Below, piece after piece: positions 8,469 to 17,269 of a stretch of DNA of 64,000 bases; within the stretch, counting starts at the first letter, position 1, and each line of letters begins with the position of its first letter. Both the position numbers and the translations under genes were made by a program. The stretch lies in NCBI RefSeq assembly GCF_022095675.1, contig NZ_JAHYSG010000064.1, positions 8,334-72,333 on the forward strand, in the 5' to 3' direction. Under the pieces are notes generated by a model. It did no database searches. It saw only the letters and a list, made by a program, of their open reading frames with translations, and had not been told where the DNA came from. This DNA comes from Dactylosporangium sp. AC04546 (lineage in GTDB: Bacteria > Actinomycetota > Actinomycetes > Mycobacteriales > Micromonosporaceae).

Positions 8469-10034
8469 CTACGGGACGGTCAGGTACAGGGTCGTGGCCT
8501 TCGGGTCGCGGACCGTGACCGCTGTGTGGCCGGCGTCCGCGGCGACGGCCGTCGTGTCCGGGCAGGTGGTCGGGCAGGAGATCGTGCGGGGCGAGGCCGG
8601 CATGGCGCCGTTCTCGGTGGCGACCGTCACCAGGCGCAGCGCGCCGTCCGCCGAGCGCCAGAGCAGGTGGGCCCGCTCGCCGTCGGCCGCGGCCGTGAGC
8701 GGCTGGTGGCCGCCCAGGCCGGGTAACGCCACGTCCCACTTCACGCCGCCCGTGCGGGCGTCGACGGCGGCCAGGTGCGGGCGGTCGGCGCTGGGCTCCG
8801 CGTAGAGCAGGATGGCCCCCGCGGCGACGGCCAGGGCGCCGGCGGCGTCGTGGCGGGCGCCGACCGAGCCGGTCACCGCGTCCATGTACGTCGCGCGGTG
8901 CGGGACGCCGGTCACCGTCACGAAGCCCGAGCCTGCGGCGAACACGCGCAGCTCCGGGTTGGTGCGCTGGATGGCGTGCCACGACCACCGCTCGGCGCCG
9001 CTGTCGGCGGCCAGGCCCACGGCCATGTCGTCGACGCCCGTGGCACGGCACCGCATCGCGACGGCGACCGTCTCGGACGTCGAGGCCAGGTCGGTCACGT
9101 CGCACGGGCCGCCGTTGCGCTCCGGGGTCCACCGCCAGCGCAGCGCGCCGTCGCGGGCGTCGATCCCGAGCAGGTCGCCCGCCCCGATGCCGAGGTTGGA
9201 CAGGATGGCGAGGCGCCCCGCCGCCCGGACCGTCGCCATCTTCCCCGCCGCGAACCGCCGCGAGAACCGCTCCGCGCCGGTGCCCGCGTCGAGCGCGGTG
9301 ACCAGGATCCCGTCGTCGGTGCCGAACACCACGACGACGGCGCCGTCGACCAGGCCGGCCGTCGAGCTGGGCAGGTCGGAGCGCAGATACTGCCAGGCGG
9401 TCGTCCCGGTGCCGAGCCACACCGCCCGGATGCCGTCGGTGCCGCGCAGGATCGCCAACTCGTCGTGCACGCCGACGAGCTGCACCCCGGCCAGCTGCAA
9501 CGGCCACGCGGGGGCGGAGCCGGCCGGGCGGGCACCGGCCGTGGTCGCGTCGACGAACCGGCCCTCGCGCGCCCAGTCGATGCCGATGAACGCCGTGACG
9601 AGCACCAGCGCCACCGTCGCCGCCCCGGCCAGCCAGGACCGCCGGCCGGTGGGCGCGACCCGGCCCGGCCCGGCGACGAGCAGCAGGACCCAGCCGAGGC
9701 CGGCGAAGGCCGTGCCGGCGACCGTGAGAGGGCCGCCGACGGCCACGCCCGCGCTCGGCGACACCAGCCGCGCCAGGCCGACGGCGACGAGCAGGGCGGC
9801 CACCGCGGCGACGGCGGCGACCGCGGCGATCAGCCGGAAGCGGCGCGGCTCGTGGCGGGCATAGGCGAGGCACAGCAGGCCCAGCAGCGGGCCCAGGAAG
9901 GCGATGCCGGCGATCGTCGTCAGGTCGGGGCGCAGGCCGCCGGAGAGGGTCCAGGGCAGCGCGAGGCCGGCGACGGTGGCGGCGGTGCCGAGCGCCAGGA
10001 CGATGAACCCGCAGACGCGGACGACGAGTTTCAC
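8469..10034 (-). CDS. Membrane-anchored PQQ-like beta-propeller protein
   Basis: 521 aa. Four hydrophobic segments occupy residues ~5-160, and the rest (~165-521) is a predicted extracytoplasmic beta-propeller with repeated blades of the type DAGTGAERFSRR, DARDGALRWRW and DARTGGVKWDV, as in PQQ-binding-like domains. Such proteins often act as scaffolds or binding modules; no cofactor or enzyme activity can be assigned. It carries one rare TTA leucine codon (reverse strand, 8724-8726, in VALPGLG), making it a candidate for bldA-dependent translation. Its neighbour upstream is a CGNR zinc-finger gene on the same strand. Confidence 0.75.
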   Translation of the reverse strand: MKLVVRVCGFIVLALGTAATVAGLALPWTLSGGLRPDLTTIAGIAFLGPLLGLLCLAYARHEPRRFRLIAAVAAVAAVAALLVAVGLARLVSPSAGVAVGGPLTVAGTAFAGLGWVLLLVAGPGRVAPTGRRSWLAGAATVALVLVTAFIGIDWAREGRFVDATTAGARPAGSAPAWPLQLAGVQLVGVHDELAILRGTDGIRAVWLGTGTTAWQYLRSDLPSSTAGLVDGAVVVVFGTDDGILVTALDAGTGAERFSRRFAAGKMATVRAAGRLAILSNLGIGAGDLLGIDARDGALRWRWTPERNGGPCDVTDLASTSETVAVAMRCRATGVDDMAVGLAADSGAERWSWHAIQRTNPELRVFAAGSGFVTVTGVPHRATYMDAVTGSVGARHDAAGALAVAAGAILLYAEPSADRPHLAAVDARTGGVKWDVALPGLGGHQPLTAAADGERAHLLWRSADGALRLVTVATENGAMPASPRTISCPTTCPDTTAVAADAGHTAVTVRDPKATTLYLTVP

Positions 10035-10055
10035 GGCAAACAGAATGACGGGTCC

Positions 10056-10661
10056 CTATGACAATTTCGACCGCCGCTTCTGTCGGTAAGCCGCCGACTT
10101 CGCTCGGTTCTGACACGCCAGTGAGCAGAAGCGGCGGGACGTGTTCTTCGTAGCATCGAGGAAGTACGCGTCGCAGGCGTCGGCGGCGCACTGGCCGAGC
10201 CGGTGCGTCTGCCGGGTGCCGACCAGGAAGGCCACGGCGGTGGCGGACTCGGCGGCCCAGGCGTCGACGATGGTGGCCGAGTGGGCGTGGAATGACAGCT
10301 GTGGCAGCCCGTCGGGGCTCGCGTGCAGATTGGGCACCGCGCCGTGCTCGCGCAGCACGCCGTTGAGCACCCCGGCCGCGCTGTGCAGGTCGCCGGCCAG
10401 GCAGGCGTCGAGGGCCGCCCGTAATCGGCCGGCCACCGTGGTCAGCACGTCGACGTCGGCCGACGACACGTCGTGGCCCCGCAGGCGGGTGCTCCCCGCC
10501 AGGTCGGCGAAGGCGCCACGCAGCCCCTCGGCGGGCCGCCCCTGCCGGGCGGGGACGGCCAGGTCGTTCACCAGCGTCAGGCAGAGTTCGACATACGTCT
10601 CCACGTAACTGTCTATCTCGGCTTGACCAGTGATCCCGCCCTCGTCTATCGTCACCGTCAT
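10056..10661 (-). CDS. CGNR zinc-finger protein (ABATE-type regulator)
   Basis: 201 aa. The C-terminus (~155-201) has the CGNR zinc-finger pattern: two cysteines in CAADAC followed by RRFCSLACQNRAK, a variant in which Gly of CGNR is Gln. The N-terminal ~140 residues match the ABATE domain layout common to this family. Members are presumed DNA-binding stress or sigma-type regulators. A rare TTA codon occurs at 10422-10424 (R-L-R, reverse strand). It is divergent from a small membrane protein gene with 31 bp between starts, suggesting it may control that gene. Confidence 0.8.
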   Translation of the reverse strand: MTVTIDEGGITGQAEIDSYVETYVELCLTLVNDLAVPARQGRPAEGLRGAFADLAGSTRLRGHDVSSADVDVLTTVAGRLRAALDACLAGDLHSAAGVLNGVLREHGAVPNLHASPDGLPQLSFHAHSATIVDAWAAESATAVAFLVGTRQTHRLGQCAADACDAYFLDATKNTSRRFCSLACQNRAKSAAYRQKRRSKLS

Positions 10662-10692
10662 AGCTTAACTTAGGCAGTGACGGGGAGTGGGC
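10662..10692. promoter_or_regulatory. 31-bp divergent promoter gap
   Basis: The gap between the CGNR gene and the small membrane protein gene is AT-richer than its surroundings (TTAACTTAGG core). GGGAG at 10683-10687 serves as ribosome-binding site for the rightward ATG at 10693. Any operator for the CGNR protein must lie here or inside a gene start. Confidence 0.4.
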
Positions 10693-11103
10693 ATGTTCGA
10701 GTTCACCGACGCCGGGCGGATCCTGGCCGGCGTCGCGCTGCTGTCGATCGTGACGATCGAGGTCGGCGGCTGGTTCCTCACGAAGATCGTTCGTGGCGCG
10801 GTCCCGATGACCCCGTTCCAGAAGGCCTTCGCGCGGGCCGGCCACGCGCACGCGGGTGTCCTGGTGACGCTGGGTCTGGTCGGGATCCTGTATGCCGAGC
10901 TGGCGCACCTCGACGGCGTCGTCGGCTGGCTGTCGCGGATCTGCGTCCTGGCGGCCGCCATCCTCATGTCGGGCGGCTTCTTCGCAGCCTCGGCGGGCAA
11001 GGACCGCAACCAGCCGAACGCGGCGATTGCCCTGGTCTGGGTGGGTGCGCTGTCCTTAGCGGTGGGTGTGGTCAGCCTGGGGGTCGGCGTGCTCGCGAGC
11101 TGA
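10693..11103 (+). CDS. Small four-helix membrane protein, unknown function
   Basis: 136 aa with four hydrophobic segments, at about residues 8-27, 53-72, 80-97 and 112-135. The motif GHAHAGVL between the first two helices places two histidines in or near the membrane. I do not recognise a characterised family. The start at ATG 10693 is supported by GGGAG 5 nt upstream; GTG 10687 is an alternative. It contains a TTA codon at 11056-11058 (S-L-A-V), as do the two genes to its left. icd follows 56 bp later. Confidence 0.7.
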   Translation: MFEFTDAGRILAGVALLSIVTIEVGGWFLTKIVRGAVPMTPFQKAFARAGHAHAGVLVTLGLVGILYAELAHLDGVVGWLSRICVLAAAILMSGGFFAASAGKDRNQPNAAIALVWVGALSLAVGVVSLGVGVLAS

Positions 11104-11159
11104 CCCATCCAGTACGCTCGTACTGCTAGGGAAGAAGGCCCGAGAGGAGCGCCCGGCCG

Positions 11160-12377
11160 ATGGCGAAGATCAAGGTAAACAACCCTGTCGTCGAGCTCGA
11201 CGGCGACGAGATGACCCGCATCATCTGGAAGCAGATTCGCGAGCAGCTGATCCTGCCGTACCTCGACGTCGACCTGAAGTACTACGACCTGTCGATCGAG
11301 TACCGCGACCAGACCGACGACCAGGTGACGGTCGACGCCGCCAACGCCATCAAGCAGTACGGCGTGGGTGTCAAGTGCGCCACCATCACGCCGGACGAGG
11401 CTCGCGTCGAGGAGTTCAAGCTCAAGAAGATGTGGCGGTCGCCGAACGGCACGATCCGCAACATCCTGGGCGGCGTCGTCTTCCGCGAGCCGATCATCAT
11501 GGCCAACGTGCCGCGGCTCGTCCCGGGCTGGACCAAGCCGATCATCATCGGCCGTCACGCCCACGGCGACCAGTACAAGGCGACCGACTTCGTCGTGCCC
11601 GGCCCGGGCAAGGTCACCGTCACCTACACCCCGGCTGACGGCAGCGCGCCCATGGAGTTCGAGGTCGCCAACTTCCCCGGCGGCGGTGTCGCGATGGGGA
11701 TGTACAACTACGACGACTCGATCCGCGACTTCGCGCGGGCGTCGTTCCGCTACGGGCTCGACCGGGGCTACCCGGTGTACCTGTCGACGAAGAACACGAT
11801 CCTGAAGGCGTATGACGGCCGGTTCAAGGACCTGTTCGCCGAGGTCTTCGAGGCCGAGTTCAAGGACGCGTTCGCCGAGGCGGGCCTGACCTACGAGCAC
11901 CGGCTCATCGACGACATGGTCGCCGCCGCGCTGAAGTGGGAGGGTGGCTTCGTCTGGGCCGCCAAGAACTACGACGGTGACGTCCAGTCCGACACCGTCG
12001 CCCAGGGCTTCGGCTCGCTCGGCCTGATGACCAGCGTGCTGATGACCCCGGACGGCAAGACGGTCGAGGCCGAGGCGGCGCACGGCACGGTCACCCGGCA
12101 CTACCGGCAGTGGCAGAAGGGCGAGAAGACCTCGACGAACCCGATCGCCTCGATCTTCGCGTGGACGCGTGGCCTGGCCCACCGGGGCAAGGTCGACGGC
12201 ACGCCCGAGGTGACCAGCTTCGCCAACACGCTGGAGCAGGTCTGCGTCGACACCGTCGAGGGCGGCCAGATGACCAAGGACCTCGCCCTGCTCATCGCCC
12301 GCGACGCCCCGTGGCTGACCACGGACGAGTTCATGAACGCGCTCGACCAGAACCTGGCCAAGAAGCTCGGCGCCTGA
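11160..12377 (+). CDS. icd: NADP-dependent isocitrate dehydrogenase (dimeric, eukaryote-like type)
   Basis: Converts isocitrate to 2-oxoglutarate, CO2 and NADPH. 405 aa. The N-terminus [20 protein letters not shown] and the substrate-binding segment [16 protein letters not shown] identify the dimeric type found in mitochondria and mycobacterial Icd1, not the monomeric type. Downstream motifs include [18 protein letters not shown] and [10 protein letters not shown]. The sequence gaggag lies about 10-15 nt upstream of the ATG. Together with sucCD it puts two TCA cycle steps in this window. Confidence 0.97.
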   Translation: MAKIKVNNPVVELDGDEMTRIIWKQIREQLILPYLDVDLKYYDLSIEYRDQTDDQVTVDAANAIKQYGVGVKCATITPDEARVEEFKLKKMWRSPNGTIRNILGGVVFREPIIMANVPRLVPGWTKPIIIGRHAHGDQYKATDFVVPGPGKVTVTYTPADGSAPMEFEVANFPGGGVAMGMYNYDDSIRDFARASFRYGLDRGYPVYLSTKNTILKAYDGRFKDLFAEVFEAEFKDAFAEAGLTYEHRLIDDMVAAALKWEGGFVWAAKNYDGDVQSDTVAQGFGSLGLMTSVLMTPDGKTVEAEAAHGTVTRHYRQWQKGEKTSTNPIASIFAWTRGLAHRGKVDGTPEVTSFANTLEQVCVDTVEGGQMTKDLALLIARDAPWLTTDEFMNALDQNLAKKLGA

Positions 12378-12401
12378 CGCGACCCGCGGGCCCGGAGTCC
12401 G

Positions 12402-12418
12402 GCGCGCGCGAGCGCGCG
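12402..12418. terminator. GC hairpin between convergent icd and S51-like gene
   Basis: GCGCGC at 12402-12407 pairs with GCGCGC at 12412-12417 in a run of alternating G and C, flanked by partly complementary gggcccgg/cggcccggg sequences. There is no T tract. It is placed where a bidirectional terminator is expected. Confidence 0.4.
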
Positions 12419-12448
12419 TCGGCCCGGGTGCCGGGTGGTGAGTGGCGG

Positions 12449-13669
12449 TCAGTAGGTGACGACCGGGCCGGCCGGGGTGTCCTGCACGGATACCCCGGCC
12501 GTCTGCATCGCGTCGCGGAGGGCGTCGCTCAGGGCCCAGTCCTTGGACTCGCGGGCCGCGGTGCGCAGCGCCACCAGGGCGGTGACCAGCGGGGTCAGGC
12601 GTTCGGTGCCGGCCAGGCCGCCCAGGCGGACGAGCATGCGTCTCAGGGCGGATCTGGCCTGCTCGCGTTCGTCGGAGACGTCCGTGTCGGCGATCCAGTC
12701 GTGCATCGCCTGCTCCAGGGCCAGCGCGGCGGCCACGCAGCCGTCGACGTCGCGGGACTCGTAGCAGGTGTCGAAGCGGGTCACCGCCGTGAGCGTCTCC
12801 GCGCCCAGGGATGTTGCCGGGAGGCTCGGCCGGGAAGGCGGCAGGCCCGCGGCGCCCGAGGACGAGGATGAGGACTGGGACGGCGGGGTCGCACCCGTGA
12901 AGGCGGTGAAGGGCAGCAGCGTGCCCGACGGCCACCAGCGCGACCCGCCGCTGCGGCGCAGCGTCAGGCCGCCGTTGCCCAGGACACGGACCGTCGACGC
13001 GGCCGGGTCGAAGACCGCGGCCGTGTGTTCGTCCACGCCCAGGATGAACGAGTCCTCCGGCAGCTCCGGCTCCAGCATCCGCAGGCGGCGCTCGCCCAGG
13101 TAGCAGAAGCGGGTGTCGTGGTGGCCGCCCTCGGCGTTGTCGTAGTGGGGGATGATCACCGCCGGCAGGCCGGTCAGCGGGCGGATCAGGTCCAGGCCCG
13201 GCGCCCAGGCGGGCTCGGCGCCGACCTTGTAGATCTCGTAGACCGGGATCGTGTGGGAGCTCAGCGTCAGGGCCGCGGCGCTCGCGAACAGGACCACCGC
13301 GTCGCGGGCCACGGCCTCCCGCAGTACCACCGGAATCTCGGTGTCCGTCCACTGGCGCAGGGCGTAGGTCGGGCTCCCCGGCCCGGCGAACAGCCAGCCG
13401 GCCGAGCGCAGGTCGGCGAGGGCCCGCTCGCGGTCCAGGCCGGGAGGCGGGGTGGTGCGCCAGCTCGCGACCTTGACGCTGCGGCCCGTGCTGTCGGCGA
13501 AGTACTTCAGGGCGCGGGTGGAGATGTCGTCGGCGTTCTCCTGGAAGCCGTACGGCGTGTCGAGCAGGACGGCAGGGCGGTCGCCGCAGCGCTCGAAGAT
13601 CTCGCGGTGTGGCTTGACCATCGTGGGGGCCGTCTCGCCCGAGCCCATGATCACGAGCAGGCCGGTCAT
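12449..13669 (-). CDS. S51 peptidase / class I amidotransferase-like protein with CysS-type C-terminal tail
   Basis: 406 aa. The N-terminal ~270 residues resemble the peptidase S51 / cyanophycinase fold: GSGETAPT at the start, then GWLFAGPGSPTYAL and FASAAALTLSSHTIP, where the usual catalytic serine elbow would be. The last ~100 residues resemble the C-terminal helical domain of cysteinyl-tRNA synthetase (AARESKDWALSDALRDAM, then VQDTPAGPV). A Ser-rich linker (SQSSSSSSG) joins the two. Its ATG overlaps the stop of the upstream hydrolase by one base, so it is probably translationally coupled. Activity is unknown. Confidence 0.75.
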   Translation of the reverse strand: MTGLLVIMGSGETAPTMVKPHREIFERCGDRPAVLLDTPYGFQENADDISTRALKYFADSTGRSVKVASWRTTPPPGLDRERALADLRSAGWLFAGPGSPTYALRQWTDTEIPVVLREAVARDAVVLFASAAALTLSSHTIPVYEIYKVGAEPAWAPGLDLIRPLTGLPAVIIPHYDNAEGGHHDTRFCYLGERRLRMLEPELPEDSFILGVDEHTAAVFDPAASTVRVLGNGGLTLRRSGGSRWWPSGTLLPFTAFTGATPPSQSSSSSSGAAGLPPSRPSLPATSLGAETLTAVTRFDTCYESRDVDGCVAAALALEQAMHDWIADTDVSDEREQARSALRRMLVRLGGLAGTERLTPLVTALVALRTAARESKDWALSDALRDAMQTAGVSVQDTPAGPVVTY

Positions 13670-14457
13670 CAGGGCACCAGCCCGAGCAGGTCGGCGGCGA
13701 TCGACGCCGGGTGCTGGGCGTGCAGGTCGTGGTCGCCGCCAGGGTACGGGCGGATCTTCACGTCGCGCAGGCCGGCCAGGTCGGGGTCGGTGGAGCCGGC
13801 CGGGATGGCCAGGACGGGGACCCCGACGCGCGGGTAGTACGGCTGCGGCGGGTCGTCCCACATGCTGCGCAGGATGCTCATGTGCCGGTCGACGGGCAGC
13901 CGCCGGCGCAGGGAATCGTCTGGGCCGACGGCGAGGTTGCCGATCGTCGCCTCGATCGCCCACGGCTCCCAGTCGCGGTGACTGGCGCGGAGCGAGGCGC
14001 GCAGGGCGGTCGCGGTGATCGCGCTCACGTCCGCCGGGCGGAGCCGGGCCGCGCACGCCTCCCACGACGGGAAGCGGGAGGCCAGGTGGATCCAGCCGCC
14101 GTCGACCAGGGCCAGGGCGGCGACCCGGGACGGGTGGCGGGCGGCGAGCTGGACCACGACGTTGCCGCCCCAGGACTGGCCGGCCACGATCGCGGGCGGC
14201 AGGTCCAACTCGGAGCAGACCGCGGAGAGGTCGGCAGCCGCCGTCGCGGTGTCGTAACCGATCGGCGGGCTGTCCGATGAACCGTGGGAGCGCAGGTCGA
14301 CCGCGTAGACCGGATGCCCGGCCAGCGCGTGCGCCACGCCGTCCCAGAGGCGGGCGTTCGACGACAGGCCGTGGACGAGCAGGAACGGCGTCCCGCGAGC
14401 GTCGGTGCCGAAGACCCGGACGTTGAGCGAGACGCCTTCCCCCACGCGCACCCTCAT
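13669..14457 (-). CDS. Alpha/beta hydrolase
   Basis: 262 aa, single-domain alpha/beta hydrolase. The oxyanion region LLVHGLSSNARLWDG, the nucleophile elbow GQSWGG (Ser95) and the C-terminal His243 in GGDHDLH give the usual catalytic set. The substrate is not predictable. It lies third in a leftward four-gene unit (sulfotransferase, GT2, hydrolase, S51-like), 10 nt after the GT2 stop, so a role on the polysaccharide (for example de-esterification) is possible but inferred. Confidence 0.88.
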   Translation of the reverse strand: MRVRVGEGVSLNVRVFGTDARGTPFLLVHGLSSNARLWDGVAHALAGHPVYAVDLRSHGSSDSPPIGYDTATAAADLSAVCSELDLPPAIVAGQSWGGNVVVQLAARHPSRVAALALVDGGWIHLASRFPSWEACAARLRPADVSAITATALRASLRASHRDWEPWAIEATIGNLAVGPDDSLRRRLPVDRHMSILRSMWDDPPQPYYPRVGVPVLAIPAGSTDPDLAGLRDVKIRPYPGGDHDLHAQHPASIAADLLGLVP

Positions 14458-14467
14458 AGAGGCGACT

Positions 14468-15394
14468 CTAGATGCCGTGACCCCTCCGGTGGAGGGCCCC
14501 GAGCACGCTTTCGACCTTGACCACGCCGGTGACGGCGGCCAGGGCGATCGCGGCGCGCGGCTCGCGCCAGTTCGAGCGCATCGCGGCCCTGGTCCAGCGC
14601 CAGGCGTCGCGGCGGTTGCCGGTGGCGGCGGACCAGCAGGCCAGCTGGCCGTAGACCCGGCCGGCGCCGGTGCCCGAGCCGGCGATCTCCGGGTGGCGGG
14701 CCATCATCCAGCGCAGCGAGGCCATCTTGGTGGCGTACTCGTACGCGAACATGGACGAGCGGCCCCACAGGACGCGGGCCAGCGGCTCGTCGACGTGGAC
14801 GATCTCGCCGCGCTTGGCCGCCCGCAGCAGCAGGTCCCAGTCCTCGTTCTGGCTGCCCGGCGCGTCCTCGGCGACGAGGCCCATCTCGTCGCGGGCGAAC
14901 GCGCGGCGGCGCACCAGGAACGTCGACGAGTGCAGCATGGCCATCCGGGAGCGGACCAGGTCGTCGAGGCCGACCAGGGACGCGCCGGCGAGCCGGGTGT
15001 TGAGCCGGTCGCCGAACTCGACCTCGATCGCCGCCGTGCAGAAGTCGGCCTGCGGGCGCTGCTGGAGGGCGTGGACCTGCCGGCGCAGCTTGGCCGGCGC
15101 CCACACGTCGTCGTCGTCGCAGAACGCGACCAGGTCGGTGTCGAGCGCCACGATGCCGGTGTTGCGCGCGCCGGCCAGGCCGGGCCTGCGCAGGTTCGGC
15201 AGCACGTCCAGCGGGCGCTCGCCGCCGCGGCACAGCGCCGCGTCGGGCGGGTGCTGGTCGAAGACCACGATGGTGCGGACCGGGCCCGGGTAGTCCTGGG
15301 CGACGATCCCCTCGACGGCCCGGGCCAGCAGCTCCGGGCGGTTGCGGGTCGGCACGACGACGCCGACGCTCGGCCAGTGCGCCGCGGTGCTCAT
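14468..15394 (-). CDS. Family 2 glycosyltransferase
   Basis: 308 aa, cytoplasmic GT-A fold enzyme. The N-terminal VGVVVPTRNRPELLARAVEG is the nucleotide-sugar binding start, and FCDDDDVWAP holds the DxD metal-binding motif. EDWDLLLRAAKRG is the typical catalytic-base region. It overlaps the upstream sulfotransferase by 4 nt (ATGA). It probably adds one sugar to the polysaccharide repeat unit made by the locus. Confidence 0.9.
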   Translation of the reverse strand: MSTAAHWPSVGVVVPTRNRPELLARAVEGIVAQDYPGPVRTIVVFDQHPPDAALCRGGERPLDVLPNLRRPGLAGARNTGIVALDTDLVAFCDDDDVWAPAKLRRQVHALQQRPQADFCTAAIEVEFGDRLNTRLAGASLVGLDDLVRSRMAMLHSSTFLVRRRAFARDEMGLVAEDAPGSQNEDWDLLLRAAKRGEIVHVDEPLARVLWGRSSMFAYEYATKMASLRWMMARHPEIAGSGTGAGRVYGQLACWSAATGNRRDAWRWTRAAMRSNWREPRAAIALAAVTGVVKVESVLGALHRRGHGI

Positions 15395-16314
15395 CGCGCA
15401 CCCCGGTAGCCGTACACGCCGAGCAGCGGGGCGGTCAGCGCGCTCACCACGCGCCGCTGCCGCCCCGGCAGGGCGGTCCGCCAGGCGTCGTCGCGGCGCA
15501 GCGGTACCGGACCCACCGTGAAGCGCATCGGGTTGCCGGCGGCACTGTGGCACGGCCCCAGCTCGGCCGTGCCGTCCTTCACGAACTCCGCCGTGGGGAA
15601 GGGCACGTCGGCGAACGAGGCGATGTCGCGCAACGTCTCGACCGGCGAGTCGAGGAGCTCCTCGTACCGCACCCGCCGCACCGGCACCCCGCAGCGGTGC
15701 AGCACGGAGAACGCGGTGTTGTGCGCGTTCCACAGCAGCGCCGAGCGGCTGGGGGAGTACCGCGTCATCTCCTGCGCCCCGTCCGTCTCGGGCCGGCTGA
15801 CCTTCTTCGTCCACGAGTACGCCACGCCCCGGCTGTCCCGGACCATGTGCACCACCCGCAGGTCGACGGACGGCGCGTAGCGCAGGCAGTAGGCGAGCGC
15901 CGCGTGCTTCGACGAGTCGACCAGCACCGAAGCGCCGGAGACCACGGCCGCGGCCTCGTAGAGCCGGGCGTACCAGTCGGCGTACTCCTCGACGAGCAGC
16001 CGCTGTGCGGCGCTCATCCGCACGCTGGCCAGCCGCGGGATGTGCCGGGTGCGCTCGACCGCGTGCTGCAGCGCGAGGACCCGCCACACGTCGACGTGGT
16101 GCCACCCGCCGAACGCCTTCTCGCCGACGGCCCGCCAGAACTCGCAGTCGGAGAAGTGCTTGCCGCACCCGCACCGCTCGTCGCCGGCGATGTCGCGTTC
16201 CCACAGGTGCACGACCTCGCCCAGCGGACAGACGCCGGGCAGCTCACCCAGGAGGCGTTCGAGCAGCGTGGTACCGCTGCGGCCGAGACCGCCGAGGAAC
16301 AGAACGCGTACCAA
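15391..16314 (-). CDS. PAPS-dependent sulfotransferase (first of two)
   Basis: 307 aa. The 5'-phosphosulfate loop GLGRSGTTLLERLL (residues 9-22) and the 3'-phosphate site VVHMVRDSRGVAYSW identify a PAPS-dependent sulfotransferase. A cysteine group (CGCGKHFSDCEFW) near residue 50 is seen in some bacterial members. The start is TTG at 16312-16314, chosen because AAGGAGG lies 6 nt upstream and no ATG or GTG fits. It is the first gene of the leftward arm. Its acceptor is likely a sugar, given GT2 directly downstream. Confidence 0.87.
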   Translation of the reverse strand: MVRVLFLGGLGRSGTTLLERLLGELPGVCPLGEVVHLWERDIAGDERCGCGKHFSDCEFWRAVGEKAFGGWHHVDVWRVLALQHAVERTRHIPRLASVRMSAAQRLLVEEYADWYARLYEAAAVVSGASVLVDSSKHAALAYCLRYAPSVDLRVVHMVRDSRGVAYSWTKKVSRPETDGAQEMTRYSPSRSALLWNAHNTAFSVLHRCGVPVRRVRYEELLDSPVETLRDIASFADVPFPTAEFVKDGTAELGPCHSAAGNPMRFTVGPVPLRRDDAWRTALPGRQRRVVSALTAPLLGVYGYRGAR

Positions 16315-16389
16315 GCGTCCTCCTTGGTCGTTTTGGTAGATATGCCAGATCTGCTGGCATTGGCTCTAACGAGGAAATGCGGACTCACG
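16315..16389. promoter_or_regulatory. Divergent promoter region of the polysaccharide locus
   Basis: Seventy-five bases between the sulfotransferase (leftward) and the WecG/TagA gene (rightward), noticeably AT-richer than flanking DNA (ggtcgttttggtagatatgc). It contains the AAGGAGG ribosome-binding site of the leftward gene and gagga at 16371-16375 for the rightward gene. Promoter hexamers could not be fixed with confidence. Confidence 0.5.
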
Positions 16390-17187
16390 ATGCTGCGCAG
16401 CTACACCCGGCGCGTCCCCGTCGGTGGCCTGGCCATCGACCCGCTGACCGAGCCCGAGGTCGTCGCCCATGTGCTGCGGGCGCTCGACGCGGGCCGGGGC
16501 GGCTGGATCGTGACCCCGAACGTCGACATCCTGCGCCAGGTCGCCCGCGATCCCGCGCTGCGAGCCGAGCTGAGCGCGGCCGACCTGGCCGTCGCCGACG
16601 GCGCACCGCTGGTCTGGGCCGCCCGCCTGGCCGGCCGCTCGCTGCCGGCCCGGGTGGCCGGCTCGGATCTCGTCTGGTCGCTGTCGCAGGGCCTCGCGGC
16701 GGCGGGGCGCAGCATCTTCGTGCTGGGCGGCGACCCCGCGACGGATGGCGCCGCCCGGGCCGCGGCCACGCTGGCCGAGGCGTACGAGGGTCTGCGGATC
16801 GCCGGCGCGCTGAGCCCGCCGTACGGGTTCGATCGGCCGGGGGCAAAGCTCGACAAGATCCGGCAAACGATACGCAGCGCCGGGCCGGACATGGTGTACG
16901 TCGGCCTCGGGTTCCCAAGGCAGGAGCGGCTCATCGCCCGGCTTCGGAGCGAGCACCCGCGAGCGTGGTTCCTCGGCTGCGGCGCCGCCGTCAACTTCGT
17001 CGCCGGCGACGTCCAGCGCGCCCGGCCCGTCCTGCGGAAGGCGGGCCTGGAGTGGCTCGACCGGCTGGCCCGCGAACCCCGCCGCCTCGCCCGCCGTTAT
17101 CTGCGTGAGGACGCCCCGTTCGCGGCCGCGCTGCTGGCCCGCTCGCTCCATCACCGGCTGACCCGCAAGCCCACCCATCGGGCATAA
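16390..17187 (+). CDS. WecG/TagA/CpsF family glycosyltransferase
   Basis: 265 aa. This family (GT26) adds N-acetylmannosaminuronate, N-acetylmannosamine or similar sugars to polyprenyl-linked intermediates. Recognisable features: VGGLAIDPLT at the N-terminus, WIVTPNVDIL, ADGAPLVWAARL, FVLGGDPAT, VYVGLGFPRQERLI and WFLGCGAAVNFVAG, ending in a basic C-terminus typical of membrane association. The start at 16390 follows family alignment; ATG 16342 would add 16 residues. It lies 82 bp before the Wzz-like gene and begins the rightward arm. Confidence 0.92.
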   Translation: MLRSYTRRVPVGGLAIDPLTEPEVVAHVLRALDAGRGGWIVTPNVDILRQVARDPALRAELSAADLAVADGAPLVWAARLAGRSLPARVAGSDLVWSLSQGLAAAGRSIFVLGGDPATDGAARAAATLAEAYEGLRIAGALSPPYGFDRPGAKLDKIRQTIRSAGPDMVYVGLGFPRQERLIARLRSEHPRAWFLGCGAAVNFVAGDVQRARPVLRKAGLEWLDRLAREPRRLARRYLREDAPFAAALLARSLHHRLTRKPTHRA

Positions 17188-17269
17188 ATCACCACAAACA
17201 GGCCATTACGCCGGAGCGACGAGCGGCGTTAGCCCCTGGAGAACCAGACGCCGAAGGGGTCGCCGCTTC

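Noticed and set aside
17208..17229. Possible hairpin (acgccg/cggcgt) before the Wzz-like gene
   Set aside because: Six base pairs with a 10-nt loop is too weak to call in DNA of this composition.
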